Origin: an uncultured Christensenella sp.
GTDB taxonomy: Bacteria > Bacillota > Clostridia > Christensenellales > CAG-917
Direction: 5' to 3'
Length of the DNA: 64,000 nucleotides
Assembly: GCA_910584155.1 (NCBI GenBank)
Contig: CAJTYG010000005.1
Span: forward strand, 1-64,000
Part shown: piece after piece, positions 1-8,345 of the stretch
Layout: each line of letters starts with the position of its first letter
How positions within the stretch are numbered: position 1 is the first letter of the stretch
The notes under the pieces: model-generated
The model's input: only the letters and a program-made list of their open reading frames with translations
Told to the model about the DNA's origin: nothing
Databases searched by the model: none
Translations under genes and position numbers: made by a program

Positions 1-74
1 TTGTACTAAGAGCGTGCTTGACGCTCAATTTAGCGCTCGCCCTGCGAGCGCTTGTTCTAAGCTTCGCAATGAGT
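1..74. repeat. Dispersed repeat, copy 1
   Basis: This stretch matches positions 39917-39989 almost base for base. It contains an internal hairpin (AGCGCTCG paired with CGAGCGCT) and ends with the motif TTCTAAGCTTCGCAA, which recurs alone at about 40020 and 40086. It is non-coding and flanks a gene start, so it is probably a member of a genome-wide interspersed repeat family. Confidence 0.75.
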
Positions 75-136
75 CAATTTGAATTTTATCGTCATAATTT
101 CATAAACCGACGAATAGTGTATTGCGAGGTGGCAAT

Positions 137-373
137 ATGGAATTTGACGAAAATAAAAAATTGGAAGTTGAAGTTTCAACCAACGAGTTTGTGGAAAACC
201 GTGTAGTGGCTAAACGCCGTCGCAAGCACTCTATCGATTTCCTCGACGTGGCGATAGTGCCCGTCGTGATAGGCGTGTTTGTATCTCTCGGCTTTTTGTT
301 TGCTAACATCTTTAAAGCAAGCGCAACTATGGACGCAATGAGGGCTGTCGCTACGTTTTTGACAAATATCTAA
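137..373 (+). CDS. Small single-span membrane protein, unknown function
   Basis: A 78-residue protein not assigned to a family. The first 37 residues are charged (acidic start, then a basic RRRKH patch) and are followed by one hydrophobic span at about residues 40-62 (FLDVAIVPVVIGVFVSLGF), which suggests a cytoplasmic N-terminus and a single anchor. The ATG at 137 was chosen over a TTG at 122 because GAGGTGG lies just upstream. It ends three bases before the M50 protease gene, so the two are probably co-transcribed. SpoIVFB often has a membrane partner (SpoIVFA), but nothing here resembles the SpoIVFA peptidase-like domain, so a partner role is only a guess. Confidence 0.6.
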   Translation: MEFDENKKLEVEVSTNEFVENRVVAKRRRKHSIDFLDVAIVPVVIGVFVSLGFLFANIFKASATMDAMRAVATFLTNI

Positions 374-376
374 GAT

Positions 377-1270
377 ATGCAAATCAAAGTACATCCGCTC
401 TTTTTCGTGTTGGCTCTCGCTCTCGTTGCGCTGGGGCAGGCGTGGGCGTTTGTACTGACGTTTGCGGCGCTTATTTTGCACGAGCTCGCTCATATGGCGT
501 TTGCAAGGCTGAGAGGCTTTGCCGTCAAAAAGCTTGTGCTGTTGCCCTTTGGCGCAATGATGAGCACGGAGGAAAGCTTCGATAAGGGCTCCGCCGTCAT
601 CGTCGGGCTTGCGGGACCGCTTTGCAATCTTGCCCTTGCCGTGATGACAGTGGGGCTTTGGTGGATAGCGCCCTCCGTTTATCCGTATACCGAGCTGTTT
701 TTTTATGCGAATCTATCGCTCGGACTGTTTAATCTGCTTCCCGTTTATCCGCTGGACGGCTCACGCATAGTGCTGGGGCTTTGCAAAAACAAAATGAAGG
801 CGATAAAGGGCTTGCAGATTGCAGGCATTGTGTGCAGCATTGCGTTTTTGGGGCTGTTTATATCCTCTTTCTTTTGGGGGCTGAATTTTACGTTTGGCAT
901 AATTGCGGTGTTTTTGTTTTACGGCGCAGCATTCGGCACTAAGGACGAGATGTACGTGAGCATTTTGGACAGCGCAAGCAAAAACTATATGCTCGGCGTG
1001 GAAAAAAAGACCGTCAAGGTGTCCGAGGATATGCCGCTGATAAGATTTTATCATCACGTGAGCTCCGCCTGCGAAACTACCTTTTTGGTGCTCGACGGGG
1101 ACGGAAGGGAAATAGCTCGGCTGAGCGAGCACGAGCTTAAAGACCTTGCGGTGAAATATCGGCTGTCTAAGCCCGTGAAATTTGCGCTTTTCCCCGACAG
1201 GTACGGGGAAGCGAGCAAAAAAGATAAGACTTCGGTATCTAAAATAAGATCCGCTCTGCGCCGTCGCTGA
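377..1270 (+). CDS. SpoIVFB-like M50 site-2 zinc metalloprotease
   Basis: A 297-residue polytopic membrane protease of the M50 family. The zinc-binding HELAH lies at residues 35-39 in the first spans, and the second conserved element NLLPVYPLDGSR lies near residue 118, supplying the third metal ligand (Asp). Several hydrophobic segments follow to about residue 190. The C-terminal 100 residues are soluble and resemble the CBS-like domain of SpoIVFB, which in Bacillus cleaves pro-sigma-K in the mother cell membrane. Downstream lie the radical SAM pair and RNase G, the usual clostridial neighbourhood of spoIVFB. The sigma-K role is inferred; other M50 substrates are possible. Confidence 0.85.
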   Translation: MQIKVHPLFFVLALALVALGQAWAFVLTFAALILHELAHMAFARLRGFAVKKLVLLPFGAMMSTEESFDKGSAVIVGLAGPLCNLALAVMTVGLWWIAPSVYPYTELFFYANLSLGLFNLLPVYPLDGSRIVLGLCKNKMKAIKGLQIAGIVCSIAFLGLFISSFFWGLNFTFGIIAVFLFYGAAFGTKDEMYVSILDSASKNYMLGVEKKTVKVSEDMPLIRFYHHVSSACETTFLVLDGDGREIARLSEHELKDLAVKYRLSKPVKFALFPDRYGEASKKDKTSVSKIRSALRRR

Positions 1271-1284
1271 CGGCGTTTCTTTTT
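1259..1284 (+). terminator. Intrinsic terminator after the M50 protease gene
   Basis: CGCCGTC pairs with GACGGCG around a GCT loop and is followed by TTTCTTTTT. The stem overlaps the stop codon of the protease gene. Confidence 0.75.
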
Positions 1285-1289
1285 ATCGT

Positions 1290-1318
1290 TTGACAATTAT
1301 TATAGTATATTATAAAAT
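1290..1318 (+). promoter_or_regulatory. Promoter of the ROK kinase gene
   Basis: TTGACA at 1290-1295, a 17-base spacer and TAAAAT at 1313-1318 (TATAAA overlaps at 1311). It sits directly after the terminator and about 30 bases before the ATG at 1350. Confidence 0.7.
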
Positions 1319-1349
1319 ATTAAAGTATTATCCTAAAGGAAGCTTTGAT

Positions 1350-2294
1350 ATGAAATACATTGGCGTTGACATTGGCGGAATGAGCGTGAAGTGCGGCATA
1401 GTGACCGAGGACGGCAAGCTGCTGTATAAGGAAACCGCTCCCATAAAGACGGACGATGAGGACGTTGCAATATTAAAAGATATTGCGGCGCTTGTTGACA
1501 GCGTGATAAAGGGCGGCGGCGTAGACAGGCAGGATATCGCAGGCATCGGTATTGGCTGCCCCGGCTCGGTGTACGACGAAAAGGGCATTGTGAGATATAG
1601 CTGCAATATCAATTTCCGCAATACGCTTATGGCGGATATTATGCGAAAGCTTTGCGGAATAGAAAACGTACGTGTGAGCAATGACGCAAACTGTGCGGCT
1701 CTGGGCGAAACTAAATTCGGCGCAGGTAACGGCGCAAAAAACAGCGTTATGGTCACGCTCGGCACGGGCGTAGGCACGGGCATAGTTGTGGACGGCAGGC
1801 TGCTGACGGGCAATAAGTCGGCAGGCGCAGAGGGCGGACATATACAGATAAATATGGGTGGCGCAGAGTGCGGCTGCAAAAAAAGAGGACACTATGAGGC
1901 TTATGCGTCCGCTACTGCGCTTATGGCGCAGACGGAAGCGGCGTGCAAAAAACACCCCGAAAGTCTGCTTGCCGAATATGCGAAAAAGCACGGAATTGAC
2001 GGAAAAACGGTGTTTGCTTGCGCAGAAATGGGGGATAAAGTTGCGATTGCAACATTAAAGAGATATATAAAATATGTAGGTATGGGGCTTGTGACGTTTG
2101 CAAACATCTTCTTCCCCGAGGTCATTATAATAGGCGGAGGGGTGTCAAATGCGGGCGACGCACTTCTGAAGCCCTTGCAGAGATACGTGTCAAAAAACGT
2201 CTACGGGGCGGAATATGCGCCTAAGATAAAGGTTGCGCTTGCGACGCTCAAAAACGACGCAGGCATTATCGGGGCGGCAACGCTGTGTATGTGA
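1350..2294 (+). CDS. ROK family sugar kinase (glucokinase-like)
   Basis: A 314-residue ROK kinase, likely phosphorylating glucose or a related hexose or amino sugar in the cytoplasm. The N-terminal phosphate-binding motif is GVDIGGMSVKCG, the catalytic Asp lies in SNDANCAALGE, the second glycine loop is LGTGVGTGIV, and the C-terminal adenosine motif is IIIGGGVSNAG. The ROK zinc motif is altered: CGCKKRGHYEAYAS has His where the third Cys is normally found. The start at 1350 follows AAAGGA at 1335-1340; an upstream in-frame codon at 1290 lies in the promoter. The gene interrupts the usual spoIVFB-radical SAM-rng order. Substrate is not determinable here. Confidence 0.85.
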   Translation: MKYIGVDIGGMSVKCGIVTEDGKLLYKETAPIKTDDEDVAILKDIAALVDSVIKGGGVDRQDIAGIGIGCPGSVYDEKGIVRYSCNINFRNTLMADIMRKLCGIENVRVSNDANCAALGETKFGAGNGAKNSVMVTLGTGVGTGIVVDGRLLTGNKSAGAEGGHIQINMGGAECGCKKRGHYEAYASATALMAQTEAACKKHPESLLAEYAKKHGIDGKTVFACAEMGDKVAIATLKRYIKYVGMGLVTFANIFFPEVIIIGGGVSNAGDALLKPLQRYVSKNVYGAEYAPKIKVALATLKNDAGIIGAATLCM

Positions 2295-2303
2295 GATAGA
2301 ATA

Positions 2304-4067
2304 ATGGCTGATTTTAAGGACAGATTCAATAAGCTGCTCACACAGGTGGAAAAGCCCGCACGCTACAGCGGCGGCGAGTGGAATACGCCCGATATGGGCA
2401 AGCTCCGCAAGGCGGATATGTGCTTTTGCTTCCCCGAGCTTTACGAGATAGGCATGAGCAACCTCGGCGTGCAGATACTGTACGACATCATAAACAGGCA
2501 GGACGGCTTTGTGGCGGAAAGGTGCTTTGCCCCTGCGCAGGACCTTGCGGACGCTTTAAAGCGTGAGGACATTCCTCTTTTATCCATAGAAACCAAAAAA
2601 CCTTTAAAAGATTTTACGGTCGTGGGCTTTTCCATCGGCTTCGAGCTTTTGTATACCAACGTTTTGTATATGTTGGATTTGGCAAAAATTCCGTTTTACG
2701 CAAAGGACAGGGGCGAAGAGTATCCCATTTTGCTTGCGGGCGGACCTTGTACGGTCAATCCCGAGCCTTTTGCGGACTTCTTTGACGTGATAGTCTGCGG
2801 CGAGGGCGAGGAAGCGGACCTCGAGATATTGCGTGCCGTTGCCGACGGAAGGGAAAAGGGACTGAAAAAGGCGCAGATACTTGAAAGCTTGAAGGGCATT
2901 GACGGGGCATACGTGCCGTCGCTGTCGAAGCCCGACGAAAAGGTGAAAAAGGCGGTCGTAAAGGACTTTGAAAATGCGTCCTTCCCGAGCCGTCCGCTCG
3001 TGCCGAATATCGAAACCGTGCACGACAGGGCTGTGCTCGAGCTGTACAGGGGCTGCGGCAGCGGCTGTAGATTTTGTCAGGCGTCCTTTTGGTACCGTCC
3101 CATAAGAGAGCGCAGCGCAGAAAAGTGCGCCGAATACGGCAAGAGTATGATAGAAAGCGCAGGCTTTGACGAAATGTCGCTTTGCTCGCTGTCTACGGGC
3201 GATTATTCTCAGCTTAAAGAGCTTGAGAGCATACTCGTGCCATACTGCGACCAAAAGCACGTCAACCTCGCTTTGCCGAGCTTGCGCATAAGCTCGTTTA
3301 AATCGGATATGGTGAGGCAGTCACGCAAAAGCTCGCTCACCTTTGCTCCCGAGGCAGGCACGCAGAGGCTGCGCAACGTGATAAATAAAAACGTCACCGA
3401 CGAGGAAATAGACAATATGGCGGAGGCGTTTGAGGTGGGATACGAAAGCATAAAGCTCTATTTTATGATGGGACTGCCCACAGAGACGGACGAGGATATC
3501 GCAGGAATTGCCGAAATTTGCAGGCGGCTTAAAAACCTGTATTATCAGAAGCGGCATAAGAGAGGACTGAATATTTCGGTGAGCTGCGCAGTCTTTATAC
3601 CTAAGCCCTGCACGCCCTTTCAGTGGGAGGCGCAGATATCCTTTGACGAGATGCTGCGCCGTCAGCAGTATCTTAGGGGACTTTTGCGTGAGATAAAGGG
3701 CGTGAGCTTTTCGTGGCACGGGGCGGAAACGTCCGTGCTCGAGGCTATGCTCGCAAGAGGGGACAGAAAGCAGAGCGCTTTGCTTGTAAAAGCATACGGG
3801 CTGGGGGCAAAATTTGACGCTTGGTCGGAAAGCTTCAGGTGGGATATCTGGCAGCAGGCTATCGCCGAGTGCGGCTTGAGCGTTGAGGAATATACCCGTG
3901 AGCGTGGCGAGGACGAAGCGTTGCCGTGGGACTTTATAGATACGGGCGTATCCAAACAATATCTGCTTAAAGAACGCAAGCTCGGCTATGCGGGCATAAC
4001 TACGAAAAACTGCCGTGAGGGCTGCAACGCCTGCGGTGCAAACCGATTTGGGAGGTGTACGATATGA
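2304..4067 (+). CDS. Radical SAM protein, TIGR03960 family (B12-binding-like plus radical SAM)
   Basis: A 587-residue protein with a B12-binding-like fold over the first ~200 residues (GGPCTVNPEPFADFFDV, VCGEGEEAD) and a radical SAM domain with the CX3CX2C cluster motif in YRGCGSGCRFCQASF near residue 250. The C-terminus carries a Cys-rich tail (NCREGCNACGANRFG). Members of this family are almost always followed by a TIGR03936 protein and RNase G, as here. Its biochemical reaction is not established; tRNA or rRNA modification is an inference from the neighbourhood. Its stop overlaps the next ATG (ATGA), so translation is probably coupled. Confidence 0.88.
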   Translation: MADFKDRFNKLLTQVEKPARYSGGEWNTPDMGKLRKADMCFCFPELYEIGMSNLGVQILYDIINRQDGFVAERCFAPAQDLADALKREDIPLLSIETKKPLKDFTVVGFSIGFELLYTNVLYMLDLAKIPFYAKDRGEEYPILLAGGPCTVNPEPFADFFDVIVCGEGEEADLEILRAVADGREKGLKKAQILESLKGIDGAYVPSLSKPDEKVKKAVVKDFENASFPSRPLVPNIETVHDRAVLELYRGCGSGCRFCQASFWYRPIRERSAEKCAEYGKSMIESAGFDEMSLCSLSTGDYSQLKELESILVPYCDQKHVNLALPSLRISSFKSDMVRQSRKSSLTFAPEAGTQRLRNVINKNVTDEEIDNMAEAFEVGYESIKLYFMMGLPTETDEDIAGIAEICRRLKNLYYQKRHKRGLNISVSCAVFIPKPCTPFQWEAQISFDEMLRRQQYLRGLLREIKGVSFSWHGAETSVLEAMLARGDRKQSALLVKAYGLGAKFDAWSESFRWDIWQQAIAECGLSVEEYTRERGEDEALPWDFIDTGVSKQYLLKERKLGYAGITTKNCREGCNACGANRFGRCTI

Positions 4068-4702
4068 CCGTGCTGAAATATTCCAAAACGGGTAGCGCCT
4101 GCTTTATATCGCATATCGACCTCTTGCGCCACGTGTCGAGGATACTCAGACGTGCCCAAATCGACGTGAAATTTTCGCAGGGCTTCAATCCGCATGCGCT
4201 CGTGTTCTTTTCGCCGCCGCTCGGGGTGGGCGTAGCCTCAAATGCGGAATATCTTGCGATAGACACCGATATGGACGCTAAAGAGGTCTTCGAGCGTTAT
4301 AACGCCTGCGTGTCCGACGGCTTGAGGGCGCACGCATATTTTACGTGTGCGAAAAACCCGAATTTGCAGGGCAAGGTGGTGTGCGCAGACTATGTTATAG
4401 ATACGCCGTACTGCGACGTCGACGTTAAGGGCGGATTTGAAATAACCTATCAGAAAAAGGGACAGACTGTCTGCGAGGACGTTGCGGACAGAATATACGG
4501 CGTGTTCGATGAGGGAGGAAGGCTTGGCGTGAGGCTTGCGCTCGGCAACACGAATTTGCGCCCCGACAGGATATTGCCTGCGCTTAACGATAGGCTTGGG
4601 CGGGATATCGCCGTTACAGACCTGCTTAAAACAAAGCAATACGTCCTTGAAAACGGACGGCTTGTTGACGCAGACAGCTATATACAAAGCCAAAGCATTT
4701 GA
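4064..4702 (+). CDS. TIGR03936/DUF2344 radical SAM-associated protein
   Basis: A 212-residue protein with the DUF2344 signature near the start: YSKTGSACFISHIDLLRHVSR and SQGFNPHALVFFSPPLGVG. It has no iron-sulfur motif of its own and is thought to act with the preceding radical SAM enzyme. In some lineages the two are fused, which supports a shared function. The start at 4064 overlaps the upstream stop by ATGA; an in-frame GTG at 4055 is less likely. Function is inferred from the pairing only. Confidence 0.85.
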   Translation: MTVLKYSKTGSACFISHIDLLRHVSRILRRAQIDVKFSQGFNPHALVFFSPPLGVGVASNAEYLAIDTDMDAKEVFERYNACVSDGLRAHAYFTCAKNPNLQGKVVCADYVIDTPYCDVDVKGGFEITYQKKGQTVCEDVADRIYGVFDEGGRLGVRLALGNTNLRPDRILPALNDRLGRDIAVTDLLKTKQYVLENGRLVDADSYIQSQSI

Positions 4703-4705
4703 CAA

Positions 4706-4730
4706 AAAAGACGTTTTAGCAGGTCTTTTT
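4706..4730 (+). terminator. Weak intrinsic terminator before rng
   Basis: AAAAGAC pairs with GTCTTTT around a ten-base loop and ends in a T-run. It may attenuate read-through into the RNase G gene. Confidence 0.45.
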
Positions 4731-4797
4731 GCGGTGATAAACTGCTTGATATGTAAATAACGCAGGCAACTGCGTAATAAATATTTTGAGGTATAGA

Positions 4798-6297
4798 GTG
4801 AAACAGCTTATACTTGACTACACACCTTACTGCACAAGAGTCGCTCTTGTGGAAAACGGCGAGCTGTTGGAATTTTCCGTTGAGATGACAAGCGTGCGTG
4901 GCATTGTCGGCAACATCTACAAGGGAAAGGTGGAAAACGTGCTCGGCGGAATGAAGGCGGCGTTTGTGAATATCGGACTCGAGCGCAACGGCTTTTTGTA
5001 CGTGGGCGATTCGCTTGTGGACAAAAGCAGACTGCACAGCGTTATGCCGAATAAAAGCGCAAAGCTGTCGGGCGGCGACGTGATACTGTGTCAGGTCGTA
5101 AAGGATCAGTTCGGGCAGAAGGGCGCACGGCTTACGACGGACATCACCATTGCGGGGAGCTATCTTGTGTTTTTGCCTGATTCCGATTTCATAGGCGTGT
5201 CACGCAAGATAGAAAACGACAAGCGGCGTGAATATCTCGAGCAGCTTGTAAAATCCATATGCCCGATAGGCTCCGGCTTCATTATCCGCTCCGCTGCCGA
5301 AAAGGCGCAGGACGACGACATAAAAAAGGATGCGGCAAAGCTCATAGAGATATGGCAGAAGGTGCTTGAGGACTTTAAGACCGCTCCCGAAAAAAGTGTG
5401 GTATTCGAAGAGGCTACGCTGTTTGAAAGGGCTATAAGGGATACGATGTACGACGACGTGGAAAACGTCATCGTAAACGACGCTCTCATCGCTAAAAAGC
5501 TTACGGGCAGGATCGGCGGGGCAAAGGTCGAGGTATATGAGGGCGAGCGCAATATAATGTCGCACTTTGGCTTGAGCGCACAGATAAATCAGCTCTGCGA
5601 GCGCAAGGTGTGTATGCCAAACGGGGCTTATATCGTCATAGACAAGACGGAGGCCTGCACCGTTATCGACGTAAATACGGGCAAGTTTGTGGGCTCTACA
5701 GACCTTGAAAACACCGTGTTTGAGACAAATATGGCGGCGGTCGAGTGCATTGCAAAGCAGCTAAGGTTGCGCAATATCAGCGGCATTGTCATAATTGACT
5801 TTATCGATATGCTGCTGCCCGAGCACAGGGAAGCGGTGGTAAATGCGCTCAAGCGTGCTCTTAAAAGCGATAGGCTGAAAACCACTACGGTGGGAATGAC
5901 CTCGCTCGGACTTGTGGAGCTTACAAGAAAAAAGACACGCCTGCCCATAGACGACTTTATGCTGCAGCCCTGCAAAAACTGCTCGGGCGGCTTTGTGATA
6001 AGCGACGGTCAGCTTGCGTTTATGCTGCGTAACGAAATGGTGGACTTTATGATAGCGCACAGGTGCGACACCGCCTACGTCGGCGTATATGCCGACCTTT
6101 ACGATACGGTGATAAGCAGCAGAATATTGGAAAAGCATATCAATACGTCTTGGGCGGATAAAAAGATATATCTGTACGTTGACGAAAATATAAGCCGAGA
6201 CAGATTTGCGCTCAGCGAAAACGAGCCCATAATCAAACCCGAAATAATGACCTGTATTACAGATATTGACGACAAAGGCGAAGATTTGCATAAATGA
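4798..6297 (+). CDS. rng: Ribonuclease E/G family endoribonuclease
   Basis: A 499-residue RNase G-type enzyme that cleaves single-stranded RNA in rRNA maturation and mRNA decay. The S1 RNA-binding domain covers about residues 35-120 (GNIYKGKVENVLGGMKAAFVNIG). The catalytic core includes VIDVNTGKFVG and IVIIDFIDM, whose acidic residues bind magnesium. The zinc-link is QPCKNCSGG. The start is GTG at 4798, preceded by GAGGT at 4788-4792; a TTG at 4786 overlaps that site and is rejected. In many Clostridia rplU and rpmA follow this gene; here they do not. Confidence 0.93.
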   Translation: MKQLILDYTPYCTRVALVENGELLEFSVEMTSVRGIVGNIYKGKVENVLGGMKAAFVNIGLERNGFLYVGDSLVDKSRLHSVMPNKSAKLSGGDVILCQVVKDQFGQKGARLTTDITIAGSYLVFLPDSDFIGVSRKIENDKRREYLEQLVKSICPIGSGFIIRSAAEKAQDDDIKKDAAKLIEIWQKVLEDFKTAPEKSVVFEEATLFERAIRDTMYDDVENVIVNDALIAKKLTGRIGGAKVEVYEGERNIMSHFGLSAQINQLCERKVCMPNGAYIVIDKTEACTVIDVNTGKFVGSTDLENTVFETNMAAVECIAKQLRLRNISGIVIIDFIDMLLPEHREAVVNALKRALKSDRLKTTTVGMTSLGLVELTRKKTRLPIDDFMLQPCKNCSGGFVISDGQLAFMLRNEMVDFMIAHRCDTAYVGVYADLYDTVISSRILEKHINTSWADKKIYLYVDENISRDRFALSENEPIIKPEIMTCITDIDDKGEDLHK

Positions 6298-6407
6298 CCG
6301 CCGTGCGACGTTTTTGGTACACGGCTTGCGTTTTAATTATTTTGACAAAGGTCGGTGTTGCAAAATGCGGACCTATGTGATAAAATGATAAAAAGATAAA
6401 GGTGATT

Positions 6408-7385
6408 ATGAAAGCTTGGCATATTGATGAATTTAAAGATATTAAGCTTAAGGAAGGCACTCTTACCCCGCTTGAAGACGAGGTAAAGCTGAAGGTGTCA
6501 AAGGTTGCGCTGTCGTCAGTCGGCGTGTCGGGCTTTATTTTGAGAGATAACTTTGGGGTTACGGTGCCCGCTCATTCTGCTATCGGATACGTCTGCGCAG
6601 ACGATGAGGAGCTCGGCTTTAAGCTTGGCTCACGTGTAGTTATAAGTCCCTTTATAAAGACCGTTGAGCACGGCGAGACCATAATTAAGACGATGGGGCT
6701 GGATACGGACGGGCTGCTGAGAGACTTTGTATGCGTGCCGCAGGAAAACGTGTTTGCGCTTCCCGACGGCATAGCCGACGAGGACGCCGTTTTTGCGGAC
6801 TATATCGCAATGGGCAATAAGGTGTTTTCCGCCTTGCCGTGCAACGAGGGCGACTATATAGTCGTTGTCGGCGCAGGTACGCTCGGACTTGTGCTTTGTC
6901 AGCTTGCGGTGTACTATCAGATGGTGCCCGTGCTCGTCGACCTCGATAACGACAAGCTGGAGCTTGCAAAAAAATGGGACGTGTATTATACGCTAAATCC
7001 CACCTACGACAACCTCGAAAGAAAGGTTGAGGAAATCACGGGCGGACGTATGTGCGAAGCCGCTGTGTTTACGTCCGAGGGCGTTGAGCTCAATACCGCT
7101 CTGCGCCTCGTCAAAAACGGGAGCGAGGTCGTAATAGCGGGCTATTCGACATACAAAAAGCACAATATCGATATAGAAACGGTGCTCAAAAAGAGGCTTA
7201 TTTTAAAGGGCGTCAGCGACGGCGCAGGCGAAATGCCGTCCGCAATAAATCTGCTCGCAAACAAAATTGTGCATACGGACGGGATTATCACCGAGCAGGT
7301 ATACTTTGACGACGTGCCGAGGATAATCGACGATTGCGTTAAATATCCTTATAAATACAACACGGTGCTGTTTAACGTGGACTGA
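6408..7385 (+). CDS. Medium-chain dehydrogenase/reductase-like protein lacking zinc ligands
   Basis: A 325-residue protein with the GroES-like N-terminal fold and a Rossmann domain (VVVGAGTLGLVLCQLA near residue 147, followed by VDLDNDKLELAKKW). The positions that in alcohol dehydrogenases hold the catalytic zinc Cys and His are replaced (ALSSVGVSGF, VPAHSAIGYV), and no structural four-Cys lobe is present. It therefore resembles zinc-free quinone-reductase-like members, or has lost oxidoreductase activity. The start at 6408 follows AAAGGTG; an in-frame GTG at 6402 is within that site. Substrate unknown. Confidence 0.75.
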   Translation: MKAWHIDEFKDIKLKEGTLTPLEDEVKLKVSKVALSSVGVSGFILRDNFGVTVPAHSAIGYVCADDEELGFKLGSRVVISPFIKTVEHGETIIKTMGLDTDGLLRDFVCVPQENVFALPDGIADEDAVFADYIAMGNKVFSALPCNEGDYIVVVGAGTLGLVLCQLAVYYQMVPVLVDLDNDKLELAKKWDVYYTLNPTYDNLERKVEEITGGRMCEAAVFTSEGVELNTALRLVKNGSEVVIAGYSTYKKHNIDIETVLKKRLILKGVSDGAGEMPSAINLLANKIVHTDGIITEQVYFDDVPRIIDDCVKYPYKYNTVLFNVD

Positions 7386-7405
7386 CATACGGTATAAATA
7401 ATGAA

Positions 7406-7433
7406 GGGCGGATATCATCCGCCCGTTTTTTTT
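7406..7433 (+). terminator. Intrinsic terminator
   Basis: GGGCGGAT pairs with ATCCGCCC around an ATC loop and is followed by eight T. It separates the plus-strand dehydrogenase gene from the convergent lipoprotein gene. Confidence 0.85.
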
Positions 7434-7465
7434 GGGTTCTTTGTATATTTAAATCAACGTTTAAA

Positions 7466-8245
7466 TTACGCTACGATACTCTTCAAAAATGCGAGGGTGA
7501 GCCTTACCGTTTCGCTGCGCTGGGGGTTGAGTATCTCGGTTGCGGAATGGGTGGAAAAGTCTGACGATTTGGACTCTTCAAGGGTGTGCAGGGTTGTCTT
7601 GGTTCCGTTTATGTGCGCTGCGGCTTCCTGCTTGAGCTCGGCGGTGCGCAGTACGTCGTCCGTTTCCAACAAAAGCGTGGGGTTGGGCAGTGTCGTTGTC
7701 GTGAAGTGCTGCCATACGGGATTGCCCTCGTCGTCATAAATCATAGAGCCGTCCGCATTGTACATCTGCTTGCTGAAGCCTGTGGGGACATAGAGCAGGA
7801 CGCCTTGCACGTATTGGCTACATTCCATCGTGCGGCGCACGGCGGCGCCTCCGCCCAAATCGTGTCCGCCTACAAAAAACTTTACGCTCGGATATTTGTA
7901 AAATGCGGCTTCGTTCAGAGTGTAGCCGTTTAAAGCGTTGTTGCCGTCAAGCTTTGGAATGACTACGAGATAGCCTTGCTTTGCAAGCGCCTCGCCCAAA
8001 TACGCATAATGCTCGGGGGATATCAGCGCACCGACATAAAAAATCACGCCGTACTTCGGGGTGAAATCGACGGGGTGAAACTCAAGCGCATCGCTTGTAT
8101 CCACTGTGCGCACGACAAAGTTGTTGTCCCTTTCATAAGGATTTGCGTCCTTTTTGCGGTCGCAGGCAGACATAAAGAGTACACCGAAAAACAGCGTCGC
8201 CGTAAGCATAAGAATGATTATTTTTTTGTTTAGCGCACTTTTCAT
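7466..8245 (-). CDS. Alpha/beta-hydrolase-like lipoprotein with Asp in the nucleophile elbow
   Basis: A 259-residue exported protein. Residues 1-27 form a lipoprotein signal peptide ending in a lipobox (MSAC, Cys28). The rest resembles the alpha/beta hydrolase family PF12695: GVIFYVGALISPEHYAYLG, then GYLVVIPK, then the nucleophile elbow GGHDLGG at about residues 126-132. The usual residue in this elbow is Ser; Asp129 stands there instead. Either this is a change to an Asp-nucleophile chemistry, as in haloalkane dehalogenases and epoxide hydrolases, or catalysis has been lost. Transcribed alone, divergently from the decarboxylase gene. Confidence 0.75.
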   Translation of the reverse strand: MKSALNKKIIILMLTATLFFGVLFMSACDRKKDANPYERDNNFVVRTVDTSDALEFHPVDFTPKYGVIFYVGALISPEHYAYLGEALAKQGYLVVIPKLDGNNALNGYTLNEAAFYKYPSVKFFVGGHDLGGGAAVRRTMECSQYVQGVLLYVPTGFSKQMYNADGSMIYDDEGNPVWQHFTTTTLPNPTLLLETDDVLRTAELKQEAAAHINGTKTTLHTLEESKSSDFSTHSATEILNPQRSETVRLTLAFLKSIVA

Positions 8246-8345
8246 ATACTTTCACCGCAAAAAAATGTTGATTTTTTGATATTATAGCACATCTAATTTA
8301 ATAATTCCATAGCATTTTTTTATTTCTGATGATATACTTATATTT

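Noticed and set aside
1328..1991. Minus-strand frames inside the ROK kinase gene
   Set aside because: Fully covered by a recognisable enzyme on the plus strand.
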